64,000 nt of DNA. It comes from an uncultured Hyphomonadaceae bacterium (lineage in GTDB: Bacteria > Pseudomonadota > Alphaproteobacteria > Caulobacterales > Hyphomonadaceae). Positions 51,832-61,400 of this stretch are shown here, piece by piece; the first letter of the stretch is position 1; each line of letters starts with the position of its first letter. The stretch spans positions 154,894-218,893 of the forward strand of contig CAJXOF010000007.1 in assembly GCA_913057945.1 (NCBI GenBank), written 5' to 3'. A program made the position numbers and the translations under genes. The notes beneath the pieces are model-generated. The model saw nothing but the letters and a program-made list of their open reading frames with translations. It was not told the origin of the DNA and did not search any database.

Positions 51832-53007
51832 CTACTTATTTGCCGATACGTTGGCATTGCGATTCATTTTGGACGGACGTGGAATGATGATTATCCGCTC
51901 GATGCCGCCGAGTTGCTCTAATCCAGCCTTTAGCGTTTGATACTCTTCAGTTTGCCGCGTCTCATCCCAAATGAATGCAAGCATGCGAGTGAAACCGGTC
52001 CCTGGTCGAAGGTATAAGGAATGGTCTGCGGCAATTTCATCAGTGATATCTTTCAGCGCTGCCTGACCTCTCTTACGCAGGAACTTGACCTCAATTATTG
52101 TGCTTAGGCTCGGAACACCGAGATCATATCGCGGCGACGTGTGGCCAATCTTCTTTAAGGTTTCCTCATCGACAAGATCCGGAAAAACAGGCCGTAGAAT
52201 TGTCCAAAGAAGATTTTGAACGTGGTACTCATGGTCAATCTCCCATTTTTGCGGCGCGACGTTCTGAACCCTTTGCTTCTTTTCATACGTCCAGTGTCCC
52301 ATAGATCGAGAAACTCCCTCGAGTATCTCAATTAGCTCTCGAACACCGGCACCACGTATTGGCAGCCGCGCCAACGCTGATGCACATGCCAGAAACGTTC
52401 CTTGGAGCGCTGCTCGCCGACTTGGGTCGCTGTCTTCGATATCCTCAACAAGCCGAGTCCAAGCACGTTGACTGAGATCTTCATCGATGAGCATTCCAAA
52501 GCGCTCACAAATAGCAACATGCAGCGTCGGATCAATTTCGGCGATCTCGATGTTGGGATCGAGTGCGAATTGTGCGGACCGCACTAGACTCCATTGCCAA
52601 TTATCCCCTTTAAGCGCGGTAGCTGACCTTTCTAGTATTTCCTGCAGCCACGCATGATCCAAATTGTGCGCAGATAGCGATCGATATCCAATAGCGAGTC
52701 CAAACAGCGCCACTCCGTCCATTTCCAAAGATGGCGCGCGCCCTTGTGCGAAAGGAACGCGTCCGGACAATTGCATTGCGCCTTCGACGAACGCCGTAGC
52801 CAGCGCTTCATTCTGCGAGGACGCGCTCAGCGCGAACCCCATCGTGGCCACATCGCGATAAGAACCGTTCGAAGTTACCTGCTGTAGATTGCTTAGATCG
52901 CCCCACCATGGACTCAAGAACCGTGAACAGGCTTCTACGTGAGTTGGAAGTTCATGAGCCTCAAAGAGGCGCTGGCTCAGCGTCGTCTTGATAGCTGCAA
53001 TATCCAT
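51832..53007 (-). CDS. PD-(D/E)XK nuclease coupled to a long prokaryotic Argonaute (BPAN-like effector)
   Basis: 391 residues from ATG 53007, whose A is the last base of the Argonaute stop (TGATG coupling); TTG 53019 is an alternative. Residues 1-240 are helical with no recognised domain. The C-terminal part is a restriction-endonuclease-like fold: Glu in IDHEYHVQNLLWTILRPVF (about 258-277), Asp295 in SPRYDLGV and Glu306-x-Lys308 in STIIEVKFLRK, the complete D-ExK site. Long-B pAgo systems encode such nucleases (BPAN/bAgaN), which degrade cell DNA on invader sensing and abort infection. AT-richer than the ICE backbone by eye. Confidence 0.85.
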   Translation of the reverse strand: MDIAAIKTTLSQRLFEAHELPTHVEACSRFLSPWWGDLSNLQQVTSNGSYRDVATMGFALSASSQNEALATAFVEGAMQLSGRVPFAQGRAPSLEMDGVALFGLAIGYRSLSAHNLDHAWLQEILERSATALKGDNWQWSLVRSAQFALDPNIEIAEIDPTLHVAICERFGMLIDEDLSQRAWTRLVEDIEDSDPSRRAALQGTFLACASALARLPIRGAGVRELIEILEGVSRSMGHWTYEKKQRVQNVAPQKWEIDHEYHVQNLLWTILRPVFPDLVDEETLKKIGHTSPRYDLGVPSLSTIIEVKFLRKRGQAALKDITDEIAADHSLYLRPGTGFTRMLAFIWDETRQTEEYQTLKAGLEQLGGIERIIIIPRPSKMNRNANVSANK

Positions 53008-55307
53008 CACAAAAACCAAGGAGCTCTGCCGATATTTCGAAATCGTACGGCATCATCATCCCAGCTCTCAATTTCTTTAAGCCCAGCAAGTCGCTCGGCA
53101 ATCAGATCAGAGTACTTTATCGTGATCGGAAATGGTTCCGGAGTCATAACTCGCCACGAATGGGCGGTGAAATCAAACGCCTGACGTGCGAGGTATGTCA
53201 TGTCCGTGAATGTGGAATGGCGGTGAAGCTTAAGGAGGCAAGCGCGGGGCATTCCGTGTGCCGCCTGCTTCAGTTCGTTCACACCGGCAAACACAACAAG
53301 CGACTCAAAGTCCCCTAGCTTAATATGGACCCCTCTTGAAGGTCCGAGCGCACCTTTTCGCTTTGAAGGATCCTTTTGCCACTGCGGCAACCCTTGTTGA
53401 TTTCGATCAAAAATCAAGAATGGATGGCGCTCTACCACATGGACGAAAGCGAAAACCACATTCTCAAGATCGAGAGCCTCCACTGCGTCCTTAATGGCTT
53501 CAGCTTCTATATTTTTTATCTGCTTGAATGCGTGAAAAACCAGCCGCACTCTATCCGTATTCTTCCAATTGTCCTCACGACGTACGCGCTCAATCGTTCG
53601 GGTAAGCGTATCCGTTAATTCACGTGCATATTCTTCGAATCGCACCACACCGGTTCGTTCGCTGAGGTGGTATCCTCCATCGCTAGAGAACACAGTTGTG
53701 ATGCCTACATATCGAACGCTCTCGTCGAATCGCGATTTTTGTTCCGTATGTGAACCAAGACCAATCACAAGCTCATGCGTAACCGCCTGTTGAGCGCTCA
53801 ATAACCAAGGCCGACCGCCGAGTTTCGCATACGCAGCCAAGCTTATCTGGTTCATTGTATAAATGAGGCTGGCGTCGGCATCGCGCATAGTTTCGATGCG
53901 AACATTTTGAACTGCAACATCGTTGCGAAGCAGCATAGACTTCGACGCAAAGTAAGGATTTTCTCGCCCCGGCAAAGCCTTGAATTCTTCTTCGATTTGC
54001 ACAATCGCCAAATCCCATCTGAATCCATTGTCGGCGGCGTGCTTCAGTGCAGCTTTGCATGCCTCCTCATAACCCATTCTCGTTGCAGAGGTCGTGCGGA
54101 AGGTTTGAACATTGGCGCGCTCAAGACGGAAACGGCTTAAGAAGCCGTCATCGTAAGGCTTGCGACCATTTCTGAGTTCAACATCTGGCATACCGTCAAG
54201 AAACTTGCCCATGAACCGGTCCACTTGGCCTTCATACCGACCTTGGCAAATGACCGCGATGTTGAGTTGCTTCGGCGAAAATGTTCGTTGGTCATGAGGG
54301 CCATGGGCTTTGATTCCCCGCTCATTCCAAGTGTCATTTGGACGCCCTGATGGGTGAAATACTAGCGTGGGCTTGTCGATGATCTCTGTTCCTGGGAATC
54401 CCGCGTCCGAACTCGACAACCATTCGCCCAATTCAAAAGACACACCGGGAACCGCCTCCAACCCCGCGGTTCTTAGATAATCGGCTGTTTGACTGATCAG
54501 ATTCAGTCTTCCGGGGCCTTGATTTAGCGCGCTGATTGCTGCTCGGGCCTTGGCCAAGGTCGCCTCGCCGTCGTGAGGAAGAAGTGAGTTCACGCACCAG
54601 TCGAAATCAGAAAGGTTTCCCGTCAATCTCGCTTCGTTGGCTTTCACACGTTCAAAGCCATCTCGATGATCATCGAGAATTAACGCATCCCCGTCGATCG
54701 ATGCCACTCGACCGACTGTCAGTTGTCGGGGATTCAATCGAAGGTCTTTCTGAGGCAATTCAATCTGCACATAGCGTCCCAGCGGAGAAAGACCGATATC
54801 CAACAATTGATCGCAGCTAGCCAAAAGTTGGTGACGAGTCCTCGCATTACAAACGAGCCCAAATCGTGGGCCTTGTTTTGTGCCATACAGGGTCCGTGAA
54901 TCGAATTCGAGCAAAGGCAAAACTCGGATCCAATCTGGCAGGTCCGAATGCGCTATAAAATTGCTTCTGGGGTTTCCGAGAACACTTACAGGATAGTCGT
55001 GTACTATTTCTCTTTGGCCCGCAAAAACGCGCAAAAGCGCAGCGTTCAGCAATGGCTTCCAGAGCCAAGGAGCTTTCGCTAGGTCCTCTTCAGCTGACGT
55101 GTTTGAAAGTGGCTCCGCCCCGGTGATAACGGGGATCTCCAAAATAGTGTTGTCCTCGTAGTTTCGTTTGAAGACGTGGCTTTGACCAAATTCTTGCCGC
55201 AACTCTTCCAGCGTTTCCTGCTCATAGGGCCGATAACCTACGAAAATGCGTGTTTCGCCCCGCAGCGCGACGGGCAGGAAGTTTAGCAGTAATGAAGAAA
55301 CAGACAT
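53007..55307 (-). CDS. Catalytically inactive long (long-B-like) prokaryotic Argonaute
   Basis: 766 residues from ATG 55307. The C-terminal half is a MID-PIWI unit: MID with NIAVICQGRYEGQVDRFMGK (about 349) and ENPYFASKSMLLRNDVAVQN (about 449), the guide 5'-end pocket region. PIWI has AKLGGRPWLLSAQQAVTHEL (494-513), VIGLGSH (514-520), FSSDGGYHLSE and RHSTFTDMTYLARQAFDFTA then SWRVMTPEPFPITIKYS (696-732). The first catalytic Asp of the DEDX tetrad (usually VIGID) is Gly here and the third is lost in LVFHAFKQIKN, so it cannot slice. Expected to sense nucleic acid with a guide and trigger the downstream nuclease. Confidence 0.88.
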   Translation of the reverse strand: MSVSSLLLNFLPVALRGETRIFVGYRPYEQETLEELRQEFGQSHVFKRNYEDNTILEIPVITGAEPLSNTSAEEDLAKAPWLWKPLLNAALLRVFAGQREIVHDYPVSVLGNPRSNFIAHSDLPDWIRVLPLLEFDSRTLYGTKQGPRFGLVCNARTRHQLLASCDQLLDIGLSPLGRYVQIELPQKDLRLNPRQLTVGRVASIDGDALILDDHRDGFERVKANEARLTGNLSDFDWCVNSLLPHDGEATLAKARAAISALNQGPGRLNLISQTADYLRTAGLEAVPGVSFELGEWLSSSDAGFPGTEIIDKPTLVFHPSGRPNDTWNERGIKAHGPHDQRTFSPKQLNIAVICQGRYEGQVDRFMGKFLDGMPDVELRNGRKPYDDGFLSRFRLERANVQTFRTTSATRMGYEEACKAALKHAADNGFRWDLAIVQIEEEFKALPGRENPYFASKSMLLRNDVAVQNVRIETMRDADASLIYTMNQISLAAYAKLGGRPWLLSAQQAVTHELVIGLGSHTEQKSRFDESVRYVGITTVFSSDGGYHLSERTGVVRFEEYARELTDTLTRTIERVRREDNWKNTDRVRLVFHAFKQIKNIEAEAIKDAVEALDLENVVFAFVHVVERHPFLIFDRNQQGLPQWQKDPSKRKGALGPSRGVHIKLGDFESLVVFAGVNELKQAAHGMPRACLLKLHRHSTFTDMTYLARQAFDFTAHSWRVMTPEPFPITIKYSDLIAERLAGLKEIESWDDDAVRFRNIGRAPWFL

Positions 55308-55457
55308 CGACCTTCAAGAGCAATCAAGACAAACCTCTTTGAGCAGCATGATTCTTCGGCAACTGGAAGTCTAAAGACATTAACGATGTACAAGTCGAAG
55401 CTCAAATGTTGACCTCCTCAGAACGCCCCCAATATCCCATCGCATTTCCTAGCCCGA

Positions 55458-57419
55458 ATGACACTATGGAGCCACGCGTCGGCGGAGGTGCCCAACATTA
55501 CTCCAACCAAGTTTCTCCTGGGGCAGTTCCTGCTGACGCTGTTACTGATCACCTGTTCGGTGTGGATTGCGACGCAGTGGGTCGCTGGCGTTCTCGATCA
55601 TCAGCCTCGTTTGGGTGGTCCATGGTTCGAGCTTGCGGGTCAACCAGTATACAAGCCGTGGCGGCTGTTCCAGTGGTGGTATGCCTATGACGCTTACGCG
55701 CCAGATGTGTTTGCGCGTGCGGGTTTGATTGCCTCGCTGGGCGGTATCGCCGGGATTGTGATGGCAATCATCGCATCGCTGTGGCGGGCTCGGCGCGAGA
55801 AGAATGCGACGACTTATGGCTCGGCGCGCTGGTCTTCGGTTCGGGATGTTCGGCGATCTGGTCTGCTTGGTTCGTCAGGTGTCGTGCTCGGACGGTTCAA
55901 AGGCCGGTATCTTCGACATGCAGGCGCCGAGCATGTCATGGCCTTCGCGCCAACCCGGTCAGGCAAGGGTGTTGGGTTGGTGATCCCGACTCTTCTTTCA
56001 TGGACGGGCAATGCGATCATTCATGACATCAAGGGAGAGAACTGGGCGCTCACGTCGAAATGGCGGTCGGACTTCTCTCGATGCGTTCGGTTCGATCCGA
56101 CAGACTTGTCGAGTTCACGCTTCAATCCCTTGCTGGAAGTGCGGCTCGGGGCACATGAGGTCCGCGACGCGCAGAATGTGGCGGACATTCTGGTCGATCC
56201 TGATGGCTCCCTGGAGCGGCGTAGCCATTGGGACAAGACGGCCCATTCACTGCTCGTTGGCGCCATCCTGCATGTTCTTTACGCCGAAGATGACAAGTCG
56301 CTCGCAGGCGTGGCGACAATGCTGTCTGATCCGGCCCGGCCGATCGGTGACACGCTGGAGCGCATGCTTGAGACGAACCACCTCGGAAGTCGCGAACGGC
56401 CTTTGACGCATCCGGTTGTGGCGGAAGCGGCGCGTGAGCTCTTGAACAAATCAGAGAATGAAAAGTCGTCGGTCGTCTCGACGGCGATCTCGTTCCTAGG
56501 GCTCTATCGTGACCCAGTCGTCCAGCGAGCGACTTCAGGCTCAGACTGGCGGATAAAGGATCTGTTTTGGGGTGAGATGCCAGCGTCGTTGTATTTGGTG
56601 GTTCCGCCCTCTGATCTCTCGCGGACCAAGCCTCTCGTGCGATTGATCCTCAATCAGATTGCCCGGCGGCTTTGCGAAGAGCTGCCGGATGGAAAAGACC
56701 GCCGGCAGACGCTGTTGATGCTTGATGAATTCCCTGCGCTTGGGCGGCTCGACTTCTTCGAGAGTTCACTCGCCTTCATGGCGGGCTATGGAATCCGCGC
56801 CTTCCTGATTGCGCAGTCCCTGAACCAAGTCGAGAAAGCCTATGGCCAGAACAATTCTATCCTCGACAATTGCCATGTCCGGATCGCCTTCGCGACCAAT
56901 GACGAGCGCACGGCCAAGCGCATCTCCGACATGCTCGGCACCACGACGGAGCAACGAAACCAGAAGAATTATACCGGGCACCGGCTCGCGCCCTGGCTCA
57001 GTCATGTCATGGTCTCGCAACAAGAAACCCAACGACCTCTTCTGACACCCGGCGAAGTGATGCAGATGCCAGCCGATGACGCTCTGATCTTTCTAGCGAG
57101 CCATCCGCCGATCCGGGCGAAGAAACTCCGCTACTACGAAGATCGTAATTTCACGGAGCGGGTCGGCGCTCTGCCGATTGCCTCCGCCGGCTCGGATACG
57201 TCTCGGCTGGGCGGATATCATCGATCTGGACCATCGCCCTCGGACGATAATTCCGGCGGGCTGGCGCGAGCGGTGGGACCGGACATCGGCGATGAGGATG
57301 AGATCTCGCAGGATATTGCAAGTGAGGAAGAGCGCGCGCCGCAGCAGCGCGGCGGAATACAGGACCAGATCGCGCGCTACTACCTTCAAGCCCAAGAAAA
57401 TGGCGGACGGGAACTTTAG
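55458..57419 (+). CDS. traG: TraG/VirD4 type IV coupling protein
   Basis: 653 residues. Two N-terminal membrane helices (LLGQFLLTLLLITCSVWIAT; LIASLGGIAGIVMAIIASLW), then the FtsK/VirD4 ATPase: Walker A in MAFAPTRSGKGVGLVIPTLL, DIKGENWALTSKWR, Walker B in QTLLMLDEFPALGRLDFFES. The C-terminus is acidic and Gly/Ser-rich. It brings the relaxosome to the Trb channel. Start ATG 55458 gives the family-type N-terminus; GTG 55488 is an alternative. Four bases before the RHH gene. Confidence 0.93.
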   Translation: MTLWSHASAEVPNITPTKFLLGQFLLTLLLITCSVWIATQWVAGVLDHQPRLGGPWFELAGQPVYKPWRLFQWWYAYDAYAPDVFARAGLIASLGGIAGIVMAIIASLWRARREKNATTYGSARWSSVRDVRRSGLLGSSGVVLGRFKGRYLRHAGAEHVMAFAPTRSGKGVGLVIPTLLSWTGNAIIHDIKGENWALTSKWRSDFSRCVRFDPTDLSSSRFNPLLEVRLGAHEVRDAQNVADILVDPDGSLERRSHWDKTAHSLLVGAILHVLYAEDDKSLAGVATMLSDPARPIGDTLERMLETNHLGSRERPLTHPVVAEAARELLNKSENEKSSVVSTAISFLGLYRDPVVQRATSGSDWRIKDLFWGEMPASLYLVVPPSDLSRTKPLVRLILNQIARRLCEELPDGKDRRQTLLMLDEFPALGRLDFFESSLAFMAGYGIRAFLIAQSLNQVEKAYGQNNSILDNCHVRIAFATNDERTAKRISDMLGTTTEQRNQKNYTGHRLAPWLSHVMVSQQETQRPLLTPGEVMQMPADDALIFLASHPPIRAKKLRYYEDRNFTERVGALPIASAGSDTSRLGGYHRSGPSPSDDNSGGLARAVGPDIGDEDEISQDIASEEERAPQQRGGIQDQIARYYLQAQENGGREL

Positions 57420-57422
57420 GAC

Positions 57423-57800
57423 ATGGCGCGCAATCCCAGGCTGCACATTCGCGTCTCCGAAACGAACCATCGCAAGGTCAAGCAGTTCTCTGCTGAGCAT
57501 GGTGTCCACGTCGGCAACCTGATCGACGAAGCACTGACCCTGCTGTTCACGCCGCCTGAGGACAGGCCCGATGCGGCGATCATCCAGCGGCTGGAACGGG
57601 TCGAAGACCAGATCGAGAAGCTAGCAACCGGCACAGCGTTCCAGACGGATCTGCTCATCGAGTTCATTTTCGAATGGCTGAGGCAGCGGCCGGGCAAGAA
57701 CCCGCTCGAAACGCCAGCAGATGCAGCGCGCGCACGAACTGAGTTGGAGGCACTTACGAAACGCGTCGTCGACCGGTCCAATCCGCACATCTGGAACTAG
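57423..57800 (+). CDS. Ribbon-helix-helix accessory conjugation protein
   Basis: 125 residues. N-terminal RHH/CopG-like element (LHIRVSETNHRKVKQFSAEH, VHVGNLIDEALTLLF) followed by a coiled coil (IQRLERVEDQIEKLATGTAF) and a hydrophobic helix (LLIEFIFEWLRQ). It follows traG by 4 bases, the usual place of a small CopG-like gene in trb-type ICEs. Likely binds oriT or the tra promoter. Confidence 0.8.
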   Translation: MARNPRLHIRVSETNHRKVKQFSAEHGVHVGNLIDEALTLLFTPPEDRPDAAIIQRLERVEDQIEKLATGTAFQTDLLIEFIFEWLRQRPGKNPLETPADAARARTELEALTKRVVDRSNPHIWN

Positions 57801-57978
57801 CATCGGTGATTTATGGCCGTCACACCACGTATTGCGGACCGTAAATGGCGTTGAAATCGACGTACTCGCAATCAGTGATTATGCACTAAAAATCGGTGGG
57901 TCTCGCTCAAAGCAAAAAGACAAATCAGTCAACCTATGGCTAAAGTAGTTTCGACCGTCAAAGTCACTGGAGAAACGC

Positions 57979-58176
57979 GTGGCCAAATCGAAAACTCAGT
58001 CCCCCGTCGTCGATCAAGTAATCCAAGCGTACGCCCTTGCCATGAAGGAGGCTGGGATCATGCCAGAGGATGCTCAAGGGCGTCTAGTTGATGTCCTTTT
58101 GGGTGATAACGTCCCTACCCCAAAAAGAGTTGAGGATGCGCTCTTCCCGGAGAAAGACGAAGAGGTCGATCCTTGA
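57979..58176 (+). CDS. Small acidic protein coupled to the SMC-like gene
   Basis: 65 residues, GTG start at 57979, mostly helical and acidic: VVDQVIQAYALAMKEAGIMP, AQGRLVDVLLGDNVPTPKRV, then DALFPEKDEEVDP. Its stop overlaps the start of the ATPase gene (TTGA, 58173-58176), implying translational coupling and a joint function. No known family recognised. Confidence 0.55.
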   Translation: MAKSKTQSPVVDQVIQAYALAMKEAGIMPEDAQGRLVDVLLGDNVPTPKRVEDALFPEKDEEVDP

Positions 58177-60635
58177 TCAAGATCGAGAGCCTAAAGATAT
58201 CCCACTTCCGGGGCATCAAAGATCTGAGCTTGAACCTTTCGCAGGCCAGGTTTGGTGTGTTCGGTCCAAACGGCACCGGCAAAAGCGGCGTCGTAGATGC
58301 AATTGAATTCGTTCTGACGGGATCGATAACTCGTCTTACTGGTGCTGGCACAGATGAACTCAGTGTGAGCAAGCATGGGCCGCATGTAGATGCCGGCGCT
58401 GCCTCTGACAAAGCCGTCGTCGTGGTTGAAGGCGTTCTAACGTCGAGCGGAAAGAAGTTCAAAATTGAGCGCTCTGTAGCCCGCCCGAGTAAGCCCAAAA
58501 TCGCACCTGACGACGAAGAGACCAACGCAGCGTTGGCGGAGGTGGCACGGCATCCCGAGTTCGCATTATCGCGTAGAGAAATCGTCAAATACATTATCAC
58601 GGCCCCGGGAAAGAGGGACGAGGATGTAAAAGCCCTGCTCCGACTAGATCGGTTGGACGCCATACGAAAATCGCTCACGACTGTGGCGAACAGTGCTGCG
58701 ACCACTTCAAGAAATGCAGACACTGCTGCAAAAGCAGCGCAACGCAGCTTTGCCGAAGGTCTCGGGATATCGGACATCAAGGCCGAGACGATCTTGTCGA
58801 AGGTGAACCTGCATCGGGAAACTCTCCAGCTTCCTCATATCACCACGCTTTCATCAAAAACCGACTTCAAGGATGGCTTAAAAGCAGCCGACGGGAAAAG
58901 GCCTTCGCCTCCAAAAGACGTGGCGCTCAAAGAAACACAAAGTCTTCAGGCAAGCCTAAAGGCTGAAACTTTGGCCCAAACGAAAGGCCGAAGCGACGCA
59001 ACAGAGGCCCTAAATCAGCTCTCAGCGGATCTGACGGCGTGGAGAGCCGTGCGACAAAAAGCACTCATTCAGGCCGGACTTCCATTGGTCGACGAAAATG
59101 GTTGTCCCCTGTGTGATGCGGCTTGGAATGAAGAGGACCTGCGCGCTCACCTCGAAGTCAAACTGGAATCAGCAAAGGCTGCAGACAAGTACCTAACAGA
59201 GATCGCGGACAAGATATCAAGTGTGCACCTACAGATCACAGAATGTCGAACAGCACTCTCAAGAGCCATTCAGTACTGTGAGCAATTGGATAGGCAAATT
59301 GAGAAGCAAAAGCTGAGTGAAGCAGTATCGAATATTGAGACCGTCGACAAGCTCCTCGATAATGCAACTGGATCTACCGAGGCTTTGGCTGAGGCCGTTT
59401 CGGCACTTGCAAAACCATGGGCGATTGGAGACCAAGCTACCCTCGGCGCGCTAGAAGTTTTGCAAACTGAAATCCAAAAGCTGCCTGAACTGTCAGACGC
59501 AGACAAAGCTGAAGAGCAGCTTATCCTAGCTCAGGAAAGGTACGGCATTTGGGTAACCGCTGTCGATGTTTGGCGAGGCGCAACTGAACGCGCAAAAATC
59601 GCCAAACATGCGAAAGACACATTCGACGCAATTAGCGTCGCAGAACTCAATGATATCTACGAGGCAGTTCAGAACGATTTTGCTTCTTACTACAAACAAT
59701 TGAACAAGGGCGACGAGGAAGACTTCGAAGGTCTCCTCACTCCAGGCCCAGCAAAGCTAAATCTTGATGTCGACTTTTACGGGCGGGGAAAGTTTCCTCC
59801 CGGAGCATTTCATTCTGAGGGTCACCAAGATGGAATGGGGCTTTGTCTTTACTTGGCGCTGATGAAGCAGACACTGGGCGACGACTTTCGCTTTTGCGTG
59901 CTTGATGATGTTCTGATGTCAGTTGATGCAGGACACCGCCGACAGGTTTGCCACCTCCTTTTGAAGGAGTTTGCAGACACACAGTTTGTACTTACAACGC
60001 ATGACCGCGTGTGGCTCAATTTCATGCGAGCTGAAAATCTCATTGCGCAAGCAGTGACTTTCGGAGGATGGACCGTTGATACGGGACCATTGGTTTACGA
60101 CGATTTGGATATGATGGACCGGGTCCGAGCGGCGCTGACGGCAGGAGATGTTCAAACTGCCGCCGGTCGGCTGAGACATTACCTGGAACATATTGGATAT
60201 CTGTTGGCAGACGGACTGCGCGCTGCGGTACCCTTTCACGCAGATGGTCAGTACACCCTTAACGACACCTTGCCTCCTGCATTGGCTGCAATCAGAAAGC
60301 GCATGAAGGAAGCACTGGCGGCGGCAAAGAGTTGGGGAAAGACAGAGTCGGAACAGTCAATAGCTGCAACACTGTCGGCATTCGAAGGTGCGGTTGCGCA
60401 AAGCAAAGTCGAAGAGTGGGGTGTAAATCCGGCAGTACACTTCAACGCGTGGCAAAATTTTGAGCCGAAAGAATTCGAGAAAATTGCAGCCGCATTTGAA
60501 GCCGTTCTCGAGGCAGCCAGATGCAACGTATGCAAAGGTCTCTTAAGGCTGTCATATTCCGGGCCAACACCACAGGCGCTCAATTGCCTTTGCGGCGAAG
60601 TGCGCTTCGATTTGAACAAAAAGAAGCAAGGCTAA
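58173..60635 (+). CDS. SMC/Rad50-like AAA ATPase with CxxC zinc hook
   Basis: 820 residues with TTG start. ABC-type head: Walker A FGPNGTGKSGVVDAIEFVLT (about 30-49), signature-like GAFHSEGHQDGMGLCLYLAL (about 544), Walker B DFRFCVLDDVLMSVDAGHRR (about 571) and H-switch VLTTHDRVWLNF. Between them are helical arms and an apical zinc-hook motif ENGCPLCDAAW (Cys311/Cys314), as in Rad50. The C-terminal 200 residues form an extra helical domain ending in a zinc ribbon (ARCNVCKGLL, LNCLCGEVRF). Such RecF/Rad50-like ATPases are frequent in defence cassettes. Not part of any tra function known to me. Confidence 0.85.
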   Translation: MIKIESLKISHFRGIKDLSLNLSQARFGVFGPNGTGKSGVVDAIEFVLTGSITRLTGAGTDELSVSKHGPHVDAGAASDKAVVVVEGVLTSSGKKFKIERSVARPSKPKIAPDDEETNAALAEVARHPEFALSRREIVKYIITAPGKRDEDVKALLRLDRLDAIRKSLTTVANSAATTSRNADTAAKAAQRSFAEGLGISDIKAETILSKVNLHRETLQLPHITTLSSKTDFKDGLKAADGKRPSPPKDVALKETQSLQASLKAETLAQTKGRSDATEALNQLSADLTAWRAVRQKALIQAGLPLVDENGCPLCDAAWNEEDLRAHLEVKLESAKAADKYLTEIADKISSVHLQITECRTALSRAIQYCEQLDRQIEKQKLSEAVSNIETVDKLLDNATGSTEALAEAVSALAKPWAIGDQATLGALEVLQTEIQKLPELSDADKAEEQLILAQERYGIWVTAVDVWRGATERAKIAKHAKDTFDAISVAELNDIYEAVQNDFASYYKQLNKGDEEDFEGLLTPGPAKLNLDVDFYGRGKFPPGAFHSEGHQDGMGLCLYLALMKQTLGDDFRFCVLDDVLMSVDAGHRRQVCHLLLKEFADTQFVLTTHDRVWLNFMRAENLIAQAVTFGGWTVDTGPLVYDDLDMMDRVRAALTAGDVQTAAGRLRHYLEHIGYLLADGLRAAVPFHADGQYTLNDTLPPALAAIRKRMKEALAAAKSWGKTESEQSIAATLSAFEGAVAQSKVEEWGVNPAVHFNAWQNFEPKEFEKIAAAFEAVLEAARCNVCKGLLRLSYSGPTPQALNCLCGEVRFDLNKKKQG

Positions 60636-60638
60636 GCT

Positions 60639-61253
60639 TTAGTCCTTTTCCGCCAGAAGTTTCCGCAATGCATCTTCGAGTGTGCGGGTTCCAGTTTTTT
60701 CAAGGATCGCTTCTGTGTATGCTTCTGACAGCGCTGTTCGAATGCCACTTCGTTTAGCGCCTATGAGGTAGCTGATACCATCCTTCCCCGCATCGGCGAT
60801 TGAAACACTCTGGATGGCGAGCTCGGCGAGCTTTGCGGCAGAAGGACTTTCGATATTTTGATCAAGGTCCGTATACAGCACTGTGGGAACCCCACAAAAA
60901 TCTCGCAGCTGTTTCACCCTTACTCTGCCCGTGACACTTTCTGGGGGAATAGTATAGCGCTTACCGGACCCAACGGCCTGAATTTCACGTCGATAGAGCA
61001 TGTCGACTGCGTCATCGATTGACGCTTTCAATAGAATTATTTTGCCAATTACCTTTGCGCCTCCGGTTGCCACCGGAACTAGCGTCGGAGCCCCACCTCG
61101 TTTGGCGCCACTCTGTCGAGCGAACTCTACAGCGAACGGTGTTTCCGCATTTTCTATTATGCCTATCTTAGATGCATCAATTTCTTCGCCCGGATCGACG
61201 ATTAGAGATCCATAAGCCAGAATGCCTGTTCCGGGATTAGCGTGGTTACCCAC
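60639..61253 (-). CDS. Gamma-glutamylcyclotransferase-like fold protein
   Basis: 204 residues, convergent with the ATPase (stops 3 bases apart). N-terminal TGILAYGSLIVDPGEEI carries the (A)YGSL substrate-loop motif of the GGCT/AIG2-like fold. AVDMLYRREIQAVGSGKRYT could supply the catalytic Glu. The remainder (DFCGVPTVLYTDLDQNIESP; RTALSEAYTEAILEKTGT) has no motif I recognise. The length fits GGCT-like proteins. Enzymatic identity uncertain; the close pairing with the ATPase suggests one cassette. Confidence 0.55.
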   Translation of the reverse strand: MGNHANPGTGILAYGSLIVDPGEEIDASKIGIIENAETPFAVEFARQSGAKRGGAPTLVPVATGGAKVIGKIILLKASIDDAVDMLYRREIQAVGSGKRYTIPPESVTGRVRVKQLRDFCGVPTVLYTDLDQNIESPSAAKLAELAIQSVSIADAGKDGISYLIGAKRSGIRTALSEAYTEAILEKTGTRTLEDALRKLLAEKD

Positions 61254-61400
61254 TTCAGTTCCCCTTCATCGCTTTGGCCAACAAACTCTCTCGCGGGGTC
61301 CGGCGGGTTGCTAAGACAAATCTAGAACGAGCGCCGCTGATCCGGGCTATTCGAAGCAGAAGAATATCAAATGTGGCATTAGTTGATGTCGTCTCGGGTA

